This document shows positions 10,264 to 19,614 of a stretch of DNA of 64,000 nt, one piece after another. Each line of letters opens with the position of its first letter. Within the stretch, counting starts at the first letter, position 1. The stretch comes from Shimazuella alba (GTDB taxonomy: Bacteria; Bacillota; Bacilli; Thermoactinomycetales; Thermoactinomycetaceae), in NCBI RefSeq assembly GCF_009831235.1, contig NZ_WUUL01000006.1, positions 214,160 to 278,159 on the forward strand, in the 5' to 3' direction. Below the pieces are notes generated by a model that saw only the letters and a list, made by a program, of their open reading frames with translations, was not told where the DNA came from and searched no databases. The translations under genes and the position numbers were made by a program.

Positions 10264-11176
10264 GTTTGTCCCCTCCCGTTAATTTAAGAAAGTAATCTTC
10301 TAAATTCTCCCTAGATAACACGATTTCTTTTACACCAATATTTTGATCGGTCAAGGTCTTATTCACCAGATCAGTTTGGTCTAGACATTCATATATTCGC
10401 AAAATGCCAGTTCCAGCTACTTGATAGTCCGTTACCTTTAGCTTTTGTTCTAAAACATAAGCTGCACGTTGATCATCATCAACCTTCATCTCCAAAAAGC
10501 GCCTCGTCTTTTGCTGTAGCGTTTTATCGTCTATTTCCTCAAGCAATCTACCTTTATGAATAATTCCAATACGATTCGCCACTTGCTCCATTTCGCTTAA
10601 CAAATGACTGGAGATAATAAAAGTAATTCCGCGTTGCTTCGCTAATTTTAAAAAGAGTTCTCGAACTTCCCGAATCGCACCCGGATCTAATCCATTGGTT
10701 GGTTCATCCAAAATCAAAAGTTCTGGACGATGAAGCAGAGCCCTTGCAATCCCTAATCTTTGCTTCATTCCTAAGGAGTAATGCTTCACTTTTTGCTTTT
10801 TTACATCAAAGAGACCAACGGTGGTTAAAACCTCATCAATTGATTCTTGATTACCTATTCCCATCAGACGACGATGAATCTCTAGATTTTCTACTGCACT
10901 CAGATTAAGGTAAAATCCAGGATATTCAATGATTGCACCAATTCGTTCTAATGCTTTGATTCGATTGCCATGAAAACTTTCCTGAAATAGTTCAAACTCC
11001 CCTGATGTTGGGCGAATCAGACCGATGAGCATGCGAAGCGTGGTTGTCTTACCTGCACCATTCTGTCCCAAAAAGCCATAAATATCACCAGCTTTCACAT
11101 TCATATTCAGATCACTGACTATTGCATGACTTCCATATTGTTTGGTTAACTGATGGGTTTGTAACACATAATTCAA
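10256..11176 (-). CDS. ABC transporter ATP-binding protein, BcrA-like
   Basis: A 306-residue nucleotide-binding subunit with Walker A GQNGAGKTTT (about residues 37-46), signature HYSLGMKQRLGIARAL, Walker B LLILDEPTNGLDPG and the switch His in ISSHLLSEME. The roughly 80-residue C-terminal tail ending DYFLKLTGGDKLA is typical of BcrA/drug-exporting ATPases. The start is TTG 11176 behind GGGAG. Its neighbours are the permease downstream and the histidine kinase and response regulator upstream on the same strand, the classic arrangement of a peptide-antibiotic resistance module whose transporter is switched on by the two-component system. Confidence 0.88.
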   Translation of the reverse strand: MNYVLQTHQLTKQYGSHAIVSDLNMNVKAGDIYGFLGQNGAGKTTTLRMLIGLIRPTSGEFELFQESFHGNRIKALERIGAIIEYPGFYLNLSAVENLEIHRRLMGIGNQESIDEVLTTVGLFDVKKQKVKHYSLGMKQRLGIARALLHRPELLILDEPTNGLDPGAIREVRELFLKLAKQRGITFIISSHLLSEMEQVANRIGIIHKGRLLEEIDDKTLQQKTRRFLEMKVDDDQRAAYVLEQKLKVTDYQVAGTGILRIYECLDQTDLVNKTLTDQNIGVKEIVLSRENLEDYFLKLTGGDKLA

Positions 11177-11269
11177 AGTGATCGACTCCCTTCCATACTT
11201 ACTATATAGAAGTGTTCTAACATGCTATATAAATATTCCTTACAAAGATCTTAAATTTTCGATTCCTTT

Positions 11270-12187
11270 TCAATTCCTCATAAATCCAAATGAAAAAATG
11301 GTTTTTTCATTTGGAGCACTTGTTACAGTGATCTTACCCCCATGCTTTTCAACAAGATTCTTGGCAATAGTTAATCCCAGACCTGTTCCTTGAGTAGAAG
11401 TATTCCTTGAAACAGACCCAGTATAAAGTCTCTCAAAAACATAGGGGATATCTTCTTTAGAAATCCCTTTGCCTTTATCCCAAACATCGACCCAGACAAG
11501 ATCTCCTTCCTCTCGGAGACCTACCCCAATTTCCTTACCATCATAACCGTAACGCAAGGCATTCGACAAAAAGTTGTTTAAGATCCGGTGTAAACAGTCT
11601 ACATCAGCCTTGACATAAAAAGGTTCATCAGGCATGTTGATTACAGGTACAATATCTGCCTTTACAAACACTGGATAGAATCCGACAAGAACTTCCGAAA
11701 TGATTTGCACCAAGTCTATTTTTTGTAAGTTTAGTTTAAAATCGTTTGCTTCCAGCTTTGCCAATTCAAAAAAGTCTTGCAATAGTTTAAGCAAGGAATT
11801 CCCTTTATTAGTTATGATTTGTAGAAATTCACCCTTCTCTTTTGTTGTCAAAGTAGGATCATTTCTCATTGCTTCAATATATCCTAATAATGAAGTCAAC
11901 GGAGTTCGTAAATCGTGAGAAATATTCGCGACCATCCTTTTTCGCTCTTCCTCCAAAAATTCGATGCGCTCAAAATCAACTTGAAAGTGATCCATAAGTT
12001 GATTCAATGCTTCAGCCAATTCTTTTACGTCTTTTTGAGATGTACGTAATCGATAGCGTAGATTCAGACTACCTGTCTGTATCTCCTTTGTAATCAAGGT
12101 CATCTTTTTTAATTGAAAAAGTAGCTGTATGTGCTTAATAAAAAGAAAGAAGATGACGAATAGAAGTACAAGAAGCAGGTTCCACAT
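11270..12187 (-). CDS. Sensor histidine kinase of the ABC module
   Basis: A 305-residue kinase with a single N-terminal membrane helix (MWNLLLVLLFVIFFLFIKHI), a HAMP-like linker, the H box ISHDLRTPLTSLLGYIEAM (His about 105) and ATPase motifs NRILNNFLSNALRYG, WDKGKGI and GTGLGLTIAKNLV. I prefer ATG 12187, one base after the regulator's stop, to ATG 12265, which would overlap the regulator by 77 bases. With almost no extracytoplasmic part, it may sense the ABC transporter or a membrane-bound drug instead of a free ligand, as in other intramembrane-sensing kinases (inference). Confidence 0.85.
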   Translation of the reverse strand: MWNLLLVLLFVIFFLFIKHIQLLFQLKKMTLITKEIQTGSLNLRYRLRTSQKDVKELAEALNQLMDHFQVDFERIEFLEEERKRMVANISHDLRTPLTSLLGYIEAMRNDPTLTTKEKGEFLQIITNKGNSLLKLLQDFFELAKLEANDFKLNLQKIDLVQIISEVLVGFYPVFVKADIVPVINMPDEPFYVKADVDCLHRILNNFLSNALRYGYDGKEIGVGLREEGDLVWVDVWDKGKGISKEDIPYVFERLYTGSVSRNTSTQGTGLGLTIAKNLVEKHGGKITVTSAPNEKTIFSFGFMRN

Positions 12188-12188
12188 A

Positions 12189-12890
12189 TTAGCACCTCTC
12201 ACCCAATTTGTATCCAAAACCCCACATCGTTTGTAAATAGACAGGATTGGACGGATCTTTTTCAATCTTTGTTCTGAGGCGATTGATATGAACCATGACT
12301 GTATTGTAGTCTCCTATACTCTCTTCTCCCCATACTGCCTGAAAGATATGGGACTTTGTAAACACACGTGTTGGATTTTCTAGAAATAGCTTCAAAATAG
12401 CAAATTCCTTGGCAGTTACATTTTTTTTCTGCCCGCTAACAGTAATTTCATATGTGCCCATATTCAGCTCTAAATCTCCATGCTTTAATATCTTCTCTCT
12501 GTTTTCAGATGCATCGAATTTAAAGTCCATATACCTACGAAGCTGCGCCTTGACTCTTGCGATCAGTTCACCAATGGTGAAAGGTTTAGTCATATAATCA
12601 TCAGCGCCGAGTTCTAAACTAGATATTTTATCCATTTCACTGTCTCTTGCAGATAAAATAATAATCGGAAAGGTTTTCTTTTCTCGAACAATTCGCAAGA
12701 CTTCTTGTCCATTAACCTTCGGCAGCATCAAATCTAAAATAATCAGCTGATATTCATATTTTGATAGATAAGCTAATGCTTCCTTTCCGTTATATACACC
12801 ATCTGTTTGGTAACCTTCTTTTCTTAGATATCTTGTCACTAATTGATTAATCTCTCTATCATCTTCAATCACTAAAATTCGGATATCCAT
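12189..12890 (-). CDS. OmpR-family response regulator of the ABC module
   Basis: A 233-residue regulator. The receiver domain (1-120) has acidic pocket ED near residue 10, phospho-acceptor Asp in LIILDLMLPKVNG (about 53), Thr/Ser in IILSARD and Lys in DYMTKPF. The C-terminal winged helix (about 135-230) ends with NTVMVHINRLRTKIE and LQTMWGFGYKLG. It is first in a run of four same-strand genes and probably controls the ABC exporter from a site in the 93-bp gap at 11,177-11,269. Confidence 0.9.
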   Translation of the reverse strand: MDIRILVIEDDREINQLVTRYLRKEGYQTDGVYNGKEALAYLSKYEYQLIILDLMLPKVNGQEVLRIVREKKTFPIIILSARDSEMDKISSLELGADDYMTKPFTIGELIARVKAQLRRYMDFKFDASENREKILKHGDLELNMGTYEITVSGQKKNVTAKEFAILKLFLENPTRVFTKSHIFQAVWGEESIGDYNTVMVHINRLRTKIEKDPSNPVYLQTMWGFGYKLGERC

Positions 12891-13563
12891 TCGCTTCTCC
12901 TTTGTTTTTTCATTTTTAAGGTTTTAGGCTTTTTAAACACGAGATACTACCTTCTCTACTTTTTTATGATAGGTTCATTTTTACTATTAGACTATTTTTC
13001 CATAACAAATGTTGATAAGCTTCTGTACTCATTATCTAATAGCACTTGCTACCCATACCAAAGCGAAGATGCTAGCGGATGGAGCAACCTTTGTAATTTT
13101 TAGATGGCAGACACGGAAAACATAGTTCAACTTGTGCCGTAGGCACGCAATCATCAAGCGGTTTCCTAACATGTTTAAACGTTATTTATGCAACAACACT
13201 AATAAACAAAAAAAACCTTATTTTCATGTATCTGTCCCTGTTATCGTATGTTCAATCATTTTATTAGTTTATCAATAATAGTTATAAACAAGAACAGCAT
13301 ATATGTTTACTTATAACAAATGACAAAATTCGCCTCCTCTACCTCTGAGAAGACGATACACAACTTTTTCCTCGGATTACAAAGCGAGAAAACGTTGGAA
13401 CTACCAAATGACGATGGCGCGTCATCAAAGTCAAATGCCTGTTGTATGAATATAGATGTCTAAGATATAGTCATAAGGTCAAATATCAATCTGCTAACTC
13501 ATTGTCCCTTTTAGAAAAATCAGTATTATTTATATATGGACTATTTGAGGAGGTTGACATATC
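12891..13563. other. Non-coding stretch between the two-component module and the AraC gene
   Basis: No gene is supported. It holds the promoters of the divergent neighbours, AT-rich filler, and the yhbH-tail relic at 13,327-13,450. The AraC gene's Shine-Dalgarno GAGGAGG is at about 13,547-13,553. Confidence 0.5.
13327..13450 (-). repeat. Decayed copy of the yhbH 3' end with its hairpin
   Basis: An imperfect hairpin (13,328-13,357) is followed by a stretch clearly homologous to 43,740-43,836. ctcggattacaaag is identical, then gagaaaac, ttgga, ctaccaaatg and cgat follow with single differences, about 85 percent identity by eye over some 95 bases. Compared with real yhbH it lacks the last 12 to 15 codons and carries small indels that destroy the frame. 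Orientation is the same as yhbH. Confidence 0.8.
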
Positions 13564-14523
13564 ATGCACGATACTTTATTTAATCAATTATCAGCAACGA
13601 CTACCCCTTTTTATCAAAAGCAGTCTTACGAACATGTACTACACTACCCTCCTGATATTGCAGAAGGAAAAGTGACTCGCTATCTGCTGCGAGATGGTTT
13701 TGAATTAATTATCAGAGATTTAAAAATGCATCAGTCGTTCAGATTGGAAACCTATCAAGAATCTCCTTTATTTGAACTTGGTTTCAATCTGTATGGAGAT
13801 ATGTTGTTTCAAGCAAATCATAAAACCTATCACACACATAACAACCAAATTAGTATGAGTTTTTTACATGATTCTTTCGTGAGCCTGAAACAGTCTGCTG
13901 GCGATCATATTTTAACAGTGGGTATCCATCTTACTGAATCTGCTATTCACGATTATTTTTTTCAATTTTTGCAAGATGACCAACAAACCATTGATTCCTT
14001 TTTCAAAAAGGGTGAAGCTAGATTTCTTCAAAAACCAACTGATATCATTTTACAGGTAGTCCTACAACAGATTCTTCAATGTCCCTATTCGGGAAACACA
14101 GGAAAGATGTATTTAGAAAGCAAAGCTTTAGAGCTACTAACTGTCTATTTTGCGAAATACGAAAATCAGAACAAAGCAATTCATACCATCAAATGGTCCA
14201 AATCAGATAAAGAGCAAATTGAACAAGCGAAAGAGTGGATTATCCGTCATTTAGAAGATCCCATCACCATTGGTTCGATTTCGCAAGCCATAGGGATCAA
14301 CGATTTTAAATTAAAAAAAGGATTTCGTGAACTATTAGGGACTACCGTTTTTCATTATATTCGCGAACAAAGACTAGCCAAAGCTCAACAATTACTTATT
14401 ATAGGAGAAATGAATGTAACAGAAGTCTCCATTGCTGTTGGCTATCAGAACCCAAGTCGTTTTGCTGCAGTATTTAAAAACAAATTCGGCATCACACCCA
14501 GCCAATATCGATTTGTTAAGTAA
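13564..14523 (+). CDS. AraC-family transcriptional regulator (PchR-like)
   Basis: A 319-residue regulator with an N-terminal ligand-binding domain of unknown ligand and a C-terminal double helix-turn-helix (about residues 220-318), including ITIGSISQAIGINDFKLKKG and VSIAVGYQNPSRFAAVFKNK and ending GITPSQYRFVK. The KLKKGFRELLGTTVFHYIREQR stretch is the style of siderophore-responsive PchR/YbtA-type regulators. It is followed by an MFS pump and an FAD monooxygenase on the same strand and probably activates them. A cytosolic DNA-binding protein. Ligand unknown. Confidence 0.85.
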   Translation: MHDTLFNQLSATTTPFYQKQSYEHVLHYPPDIAEGKVTRYLLRDGFELIIRDLKMHQSFRLETYQESPLFELGFNLYGDMLFQANHKTYHTHNNQISMSFLHDSFVSLKQSAGDHILTVGIHLTESAIHDYFFQFLQDDQQTIDSFFKKGEARFLQKPTDIILQVVLQQILQCPYSGNTGKMYLESKALELLTVYFAKYENQNKAIHTIKWSKSDKEQIEQAKEWIIRHLEDPITIGSISQAIGINDFKLKKGFRELLGTTVFHYIREQRLAKAQQLLIIGEMNVTEVSIAVGYQNPSRFAAVFKNKFGITPSQYRFVK

Positions 14524-14642
14524 CCTAAAAAGAGGTTGCTTTTTTTATTGCTCCCGATTGGATTAAAACTAATCCCAATTGGAGCAGTGCAGATTCATTT
14601 AATCATCGATAATTACTACAAAGAAATGAGGTGTCAAATTCG

Positions 14643-15836
14643 ATGCATTCAAAATGGATTATTTTTTTCACTGTACTCAGTGGTTGGATGGGTATCGCAG
14701 TAATCAATCCTTTAATGGGTCCTATCGCACGAAACATGGGCTTAACAGAAATGCATGCTGGTTGGCTCATTGCAATCACTGGAATCATGGTGATTGTAGG
14801 GAGTCTTTACTTGGGTCAAAAAAGCGATATATGGGGAAGGAAAAAAGTCTTACTCATAGGAATGACTGGATTTACTGTTACCATGCTGTTGTTTGGGATC
14901 TTCGTTCAGATTGGGTTAGCAGAACCATCAAATCTATGGGCAATTTTTCTGTTACTGTTGTTGATTCGCCTGATCCAAGGTTTATTTTTTGGAGCTATTC
15001 CTTCCACAGGACAAGCTTATATGGCTGATCTCACAACTGGAAAAGAACGAATCTCAGCAATGTCTCTGATTAGTAGTACGAATGGCTTAGGGTTTGTATT
15101 TGGACCTATATTAGGGGCTTTAACTGCTGGATTCCACATCGCAACTCCATTTTTTATCATAGCGCTTATAACAGCAATTGTAACCATATGGATTTGGGTT
15201 TCACTAGTCAACAAAAAATCGAATAGCAACAATGGTGAGAATGCAGATATAGGAAAACCCATACTTTTCTCTAAAGTATGGCTACCGCTTGCTTGTAGCT
15301 TATTGCTCGCAATGTCATTATCCATGATGCAAGTTATTTCTGGTTTTTATATTCAAGATACCTTGCACCTATCGATAAAAGACGCAACACGTTATGTCAG
15401 TATCTTCATTACTACCGCAGGTCTAGCCTTGGTGTTTGCCCAAATACTCATCGTCAATCGATTTCGTTGGTCACCTAGAAAACTGATGAGTATTGGATTG
15501 CCGATTGTCTGTTTTGGCTTTCTTTTGTTGTCCATCTCTCATGAGATTCTTTATTTCTTTATCTCCTTCTTGCTAATTGGCATCGGGATTGGTATGGCTT
15601 TACCTGGGTCTATGTCGGCAACTTCGTTAATCGTTGATCGGACGCAACAAGGGAAAATTGCAGGAATCATTACTGCACTCAATGGAACAGGGGCGGTCAT
15701 TGCTCCTTTACTTGGAACTTCACTCTATCAATTGTCCCCACAATTTCCCTTTTACACTTGTATCTTTTTGTTATTAGGAGCGAGTCTGTTGATCTGGACT
15801 TTAGGTAGAAAGACACTCAATCCATCCAATATTTAA
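14643..15836 (+). CDS. MFS efflux transporter, 12-TM (first of two paralogues)
   Basis: A 397-residue MFS protein similar to 12-TM tetracycline/multidrug exporters. Motif A reads GSLYLGQKSDIWGRKKVLL between TM2 and TM3; a motif-C-like GLGFVFGPILGALTAGF lies in TM5. I chose ATG 14643, 9 bases after GAGGTG, over the in-frame GTG 14631 that forms part of the Shine-Dalgarno. Its closest relative in the window is the pump at 21,158-22,357, about 70 percent identical by eye. The stop lies 14 bases before the monooxygenase gene, so the two are likely one operon. Substrate unknown. Confidence 0.85.
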   Translation: MHSKWIIFFTVLSGWMGIAVINPLMGPIARNMGLTEMHAGWLIAITGIMVIVGSLYLGQKSDIWGRKKVLLIGMTGFTVTMLLFGIFVQIGLAEPSNLWAIFLLLLLIRLIQGLFFGAIPSTGQAYMADLTTGKERISAMSLISSTNGLGFVFGPILGALTAGFHIATPFFIIALITAIVTIWIWVSLVNKKSNSNNGENADIGKPILFSKVWLPLACSLLLAMSLSMMQVISGFYIQDTLHLSIKDATRYVSIFITTAGLALVFAQILIVNRFRWSPRKLMSIGLPIVCFGFLLLSISHEILYFFISFLLIGIGIGMALPGSMSATSLIVDRTQQGKIAGIITALNGTGAVIAPLLGTSLYQLSPQFPFYTCIFLLLGASLLIWTLGRKTLNPSNI

Positions 15837-15850
15837 GTAGGTGAACAAAG

Positions 15851-16984
15851 ATGAATATTTTAATTTCAGGTGCTGGAATCGCTGGACTTACGCTAGCAAA
15901 ACGGCTGTTAATGGAAGGTTATCAACCAACCATTATTGAAAAAGCAACTACCTTTCGCTCAGTAGGATCCATGGTCGAATTGAATCAAGATGCGATTACT
16001 GTCTTAAAAAAAATGGGTTTGATAGATGAAATACAAAAAAGAAATGTAAAATTAGCAAAACGACAATTCCTTGATGCAAAGGGAAATCTATTATATGAAC
16101 TATCCATGAAAACTACCAAAGGCTCGGAGTTAGAAAGAGTTTTGATTCATCGTTTCACCTGGCATGATATCCTATATCGATCAGTATATGAACATATACC
16201 AATCCAATTTGGATCAAACATTCAGGCACTATCTGAGGATGAAACAGGAATTCAGGTTACTTTTCAAAACGGAATACAGCAACACTATGATTTGGTCATT
16301 GGTGCAGATGGTGTTCATTCACAAACAAGAAAACTCCTACTTGGAAATCAATATGAACAACATGAGGATATTGGGTACATGGTATTTACCATAAAAAATC
16401 CGATCATAAAAAAAATGCCTGTTCATCTAGAAATGGGAATAAATTATGCAACTTATCTCCCTGGCTTTTATCTACAATTTGGTTTTGATGAAAACTATGC
16501 AGCCGGCTTGTTCATGTATCAAAAAGACCGAAATATCAAGTTTTCAGGAGAACAGAAAAAAACATTCTTATTACAGAAATGTAAGTCTATTGAGTGGGGA
16601 ATCCATCAGGTGATAGAGCAAATTGATCCTGCTTATATATATGAAGACACAATGAGCATAATTAACTTACCTGAGTGGAGTAAAGGAAGAACGGTCTGGG
16701 TTGGAGACGCTGCACATGCTATGACCTTTATGCTAGGAACAGGTGGGGGGAAAGCAATGCTTGGAGCGGATCGTCTAGTGAATGCATTGATGGAAACTAC
16801 TAATTACAAAGAAGCATTCTCTAAATATGAATCTCTTCATCGGATTGATGTAGAGAGATTACAACAGAAATCCGTTGAAGCAGCAAAGTTTACAATCTCT
16901 AATAGTTTAGAGGAATTCAAACAAAAAAATTTGTTACTGCAACATGCTCCAGATCAATTATTAAAAAGATACTCCTCTGAATAA
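15851..16984 (+). CDS. FAD-dependent monooxygenase (aromatic hydroxylase / TetX-like family)
   Basis: A 377-residue flavoprotein. The Rossmann motif ISGAGIAGLTLAKRLLMEGY (residues 4-23) ends with Glu at IIEKA. The second FAD motif is DLVIGADGVHSQTRK, and the third is VWVGDAAHAMTFMLGTGGG, which binds the FAD ribityl and pyrophosphate. The architecture is that of group A hydroxylases that oxidise aromatic or polyketide substrates with NAD(P)H and O2, including drug-inactivating enzymes such as TetX. The pairing with an MFS pump suggests detoxification or a biosynthetic tailoring step. The C-terminus has no thioredoxin-like domain. Confidence 0.8.
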   Translation: MNILISGAGIAGLTLAKRLLMEGYQPTIIEKATTFRSVGSMVELNQDAITVLKKMGLIDEIQKRNVKLAKRQFLDAKGNLLYELSMKTTKGSELERVLIHRFTWHDILYRSVYEHIPIQFGSNIQALSEDETGIQVTFQNGIQQHYDLVIGADGVHSQTRKLLLGNQYEQHEDIGYMVFTIKNPIIKKMPVHLEMGINYATYLPGFYLQFGFDENYAAGLFMYQKDRNIKFSGEQKKTFLLQKCKSIEWGIHQVIEQIDPAYIYEDTMSIINLPEWSKGRTVWVGDAAHAMTFMLGTGGGKAMLGADRLVNALMETTNYKEAFSKYESLHRIDVERLQQKSVEAAKFTISNSLEEFKQKNLLLQHAPDQLLKRYSSE

Positions 16985-17019
16985 TAAAATTTAAATAATT
17001 TCAGGTCCACAAATAACGA

Positions 17020-17140
17020 AAAACCACCTTCTCAAAAACATGAGAAGGTGGTTTTTTACACTACTTCTTAACAACCACGCCAATGCCACATGTGACTCTT
17101 TTTCTCTCAATTCCGCACACAACTTAGAAAATTTCTCAAG
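17020..17140 (-). repeat. Decayed copy of the yhbH 3' end with a strong terminator hairpin
   Basis: The hairpin AAACCACCTTCTC...GAGAAGGTGGTTT (17,020-17,056) followed by T residues can terminate the monooxygenase gene. Immediately after comes tttacactacttctt, identical to the antisense yhbH end at 43,698-43,712. Weaker similarity follows (cgccaatgccacatgtgact against cgcatgatacacatgact). Same orientation as yhbH. The relic abuts a truncated aldo/keto reductase piece. Confidence 0.6.
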
Positions 17141-17186
17141 CTGTGAGTGATGTATTTCAATAAATCGATCGTTGTGATGTGAGTGG

Positions 17187-17397
17187 TCCTATTTTTATTT
17201 AATGCATTCCCACCGAGAACTCCCCCTGCTAAAGGACTCCATGCCACCACGCCTAATCCCAAATCTTTAGTAGCAGGTAATACCTCCAATTCAGGAGTTC
17301 TTTCTAATAAACTGTATTTGTGTTGTTCAGTAACTAATCCCATAAAATGACGCTCTTTGGCTGCTGCTTGTGCTTTTACCAAATGCCAACCCAGCAA
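17187..17397 (-). pseudogene. Fragment of an aldo/keto reductase gene
   Basis: About 70 codons read GWHLVKAQAAAKERHFMGLV, TEQHKYSLLERTPELEVLP and LGLGVVAWSPLAGGVLGG, the unmistakable middle part of a YghZ/Gfo-type aldo/keto reductase (the strand and loop around the NADPH-binding VAWSPLAGG). The N-terminal catalytic Tyr/Lys/His part and the C-terminal third are missing. The fragment is cut off at the yhbH-tail relic. It is a non-functional remnant of a larger gene. Confidence 0.85.
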
Positions 17398-17500
17398 ACT
17401 TATTCCCTTGTTAGTTTAGATCAGAATGGGTGCGCACCTACAAAGATGCTGTACTTCCCACAAATAGTAATAAATATAAAATAGGAATCTCAAAAATAGT

Positions 17501-18640
17501 TCACAAGGTCAAATCATTTCTATAAAGCTCTGAAGGCAAGTAAACGGTAAATGTCGTTCCCTCGTCTGGTTGGCTCACAACGTTGATAAAACCTCCGTGA
17601 GCTTTAACAAATTGGTGAGCAATGGACAATCCAATCCCTGTTCCGCCTGTATGCCGTGATCGAGCCTTTTCTACCCGATAAAAACGATCGAACAGATGAG
17701 GAAGTTCTTCCTCAGGTATCCCAATCCCGGTATCGATTACGGAAACACATGTGTAAACCTTATCTTGATCAACAACGTTGTCTTTGATATCAACCGCTAT
17801 CACTCCGCCATTAGGAGTATATCGGATTGCATTAGTCAACAAGTTGATAAATACTTGCGTTATTCTTCTGGCATCGACTTTTACAATCACAGGATTTGGG
17901 CAGGAAGAGAGGCTCATCCTCAGTCCATTCTCTTCAGCCTCTATCTTTACATCATTGACGATTTGTTTCAGTTTTTCCCTCAGATCGATCGACTTGCAAT
18001 CTAACGTCAGCCGTCCTGCTTCGGCCAACGACAAAACATGAAGATCATCCACTAACAAACTTAGGCGGATCACTTCGTCATGAAGTCTAAGCAGTACTTC
18101 AGGAGAGACATTTTGACTGGCTTGCTGAGTATTTTCCAACTTTAATTGCATAATAGAAAGCGGAGTGCGAAGCTCATGAGCGACATCCGCAAACATCCGC
18201 TTTCGCACAATCTCAGCTTCTCGTAAACGAAGCGTCATGTCGTTAAATGTCCGGACAACTTTCCCATATTCGTCCTTAGATTCCATAGGAACATTCACGT
18301 TTAGATCTCCTTTTGCAACCCGTTCAATAGCGGCTACAAGTTTTCGAAGCGGAAGTGTGATGACTCCTGATATCCAGAGACTAAAATACAGACCAGTTGC
18401 GATAAAAAATACAGCAATTCCAACCCCCATCAGCTTCATTTTGTCAATTACAAACGTCTTCAACATCTCCATTTGATGATCGGGTGAGGCTTTCAAAAAA
18501 GCTGTTCCGATTTGTTCCTTGCGAAATTCATCAAAAACGAGGTTCATATAAATTTGATAAGTAAAAATGTGAGAAAGGGTAATGATCAAAACAAGTAGCC
18601 CCATGTAAGCAAAAATTTTTTGCCGTACTGTCATTTTCAT
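17501..18640 (-). CDS. Sensor histidine kinase (BaeS-like)
   Basis: A 379-residue kinase with two membrane helices (about residues 10-30 and 70-95) flanking a short extracytoplasmic loop. Then come HAMP (about 95-145), H box FADVAHELRTPLSIMQLKL (His about 157) and ATPase motifs VFINLLTNAIRYTPNGG, DTGIGIPEEEL and GGTGIGLSIAHQFVKAHGG. The ATG overlaps the regulator's stop by 4 bases, so the pair is coupled. By eye the stretch is richer in G+C than its flanks, which suggests separate origin. Its likely targets are the divergent oxidoreductase-MFS-oxidase genes. Confidence 0.87.
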   Translation of the reverse strand: MKMTVRQKIFAYMGLLVLIITLSHIFTYQIYMNLVFDEFRKEQIGTAFLKASPDHQMEMLKTFVIDKMKLMGVGIAVFFIATGLYFSLWISGVITLPLRKLVAAIERVAKGDLNVNVPMESKDEYGKVVRTFNDMTLRLREAEIVRKRMFADVAHELRTPLSIMQLKLENTQQASQNVSPEVLLRLHDEVIRLSLLVDDLHVLSLAEAGRLTLDCKSIDLREKLKQIVNDVKIEAEENGLRMSLSSCPNPVIVKVDARRITQVFINLLTNAIRYTPNGGVIAVDIKDNVVDQDKVYTCVSVIDTGIGIPEEELPHLFDRFYRVEKARSRHTGGTGIGLSIAHQFVKAHGGFINVVSQPDEGTTFTVYLPSELYRNDLTL

Positions 18641-19323
18641 GATTGTTCACCGAAACGATAGCCGAAGCCGTATACGGTCTGGATATATCGCGGGTTGGCT
18701 GGGGAGTCTCCCAGTTTCCGTCGAAGGTTTCGAATATGAGAATCCATCGTCCGTTCATAACCTAAATATTCGTCTCCGAGCGCGACTTTTAATAACTGCA
18801 GGCGGCTAAAAACAATACCAGGACGTGCAGCCAATGTGTACAAAATTTTAAATTCGGTCGGTGTTAGTTGGATTTCTTGGGAGTCTTTGTATACTTGGCA
18901 TTTGGCTTCGGAAATGGTCAAATTGTCTCTTTCCAAAAACTGAGGCTTGTTTTCTGGTCCATGCAAGCGCCGAAGTAACACCCGGCTGCGCGTAGCTAGT
19001 TCACGCAAGCTAAAAGGCTTTGTCAAATAATCGTCCGCTCCAATTTCCAAACCAACGATTTTATCCGATTCATCTGATCGGGCTGTGACCATAATAATGC
19101 CGCAATTCGATATTTGCCTTAACTCGCGGCAAACATCTAGGCCGCTCTTTTCAGGAAGCATCCAATCAAGCACAACAAGTTCTGGCTGCTCTAACTGGAC
19201 GAGCTCAAGTGCTTTTCTTCCGTTTTGGCAGGTGTAGACTCGAAATCCTTCACGTTGCAGATAAGTTTGCATTTCTTCCAACATGTTGGTCTCATCCTCT
19301 ACAATCAGCAATTTTGCTTCCAT
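18637..19323 (-). CDS. OmpR-family response regulator
   Basis: A 228-residue regulator with receiver domain (Asp in LVVLDWMLPEKSG, Thr in MVTARSD, Lys in DYLTKPF) and C-terminal winged helix ending MDSHIRNLRRKLGDSPANP and IQTVYGFGYRFGE. It forms a coupled pair with the kinase gene downstream. It is transcribed away from the flavoprotein-pump genes beginning at 19,615, and the 290-bp divergent gap may hold its binding sites, although I could not recognise a repeated box there. Confidence 0.9.
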   Translation of the reverse strand: MEAKLLIVEDETNMLEEMQTYLQREGFRVYTCQNGRKALELVQLEQPELVVLDWMLPEKSGLDVCRELRQISNCGIIMVTARSDESDKIVGLEIGADDYLTKPFSLRELATRSRVLLRRLHGPENKPQFLERDNLTISEAKCQVYKDSQEIQLTPTEFKILYTLAARPGIVFSRLQLLKVALGDEYLGYERTMDSHIRNLRRKLGDSPANPRYIQTVYGFGYRFGEQS

Positions 19324-19614
19324 TCCAATTTCATCCTTTCAGTACAGAAATTCATATTTAATATTATATCGTGGATTAATTGGATAAATAAAAAAACCAC
19401 ACAAATTGAGAATAATCTGCATAAGTTCTCGACAATTATTATGTAAATTAACGTCGAAAGGGAACGGACGTACAAAAAATCATAGGAGTTTAATCTGTTC
19501 ACTCAGGAGAAACAAAAAGATTAAGCCACGAAGGATTAATCCCAAGTTACTTTTTAAGATTAGCAATAGAAAAAATAGCCTATGGCGAAAGAGGACAATA
19601 GAAGGATGACAATC

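Noticed and set aside
14553..14590. Inverted repeat GCTCCCGATTGG...CCAATTGGAGC between the AraC and MFS genes as a terminator
   Set aside because: It is imperfect and lacks a T run; it might be an operator, but there is not enough to annotate it.
7931..17397. Possible antisense genes within the hydrolase, ABC and kinase genes
   Set aside because: All are frames opposite strong coding sequence without ribosome-binding sites or motifs.
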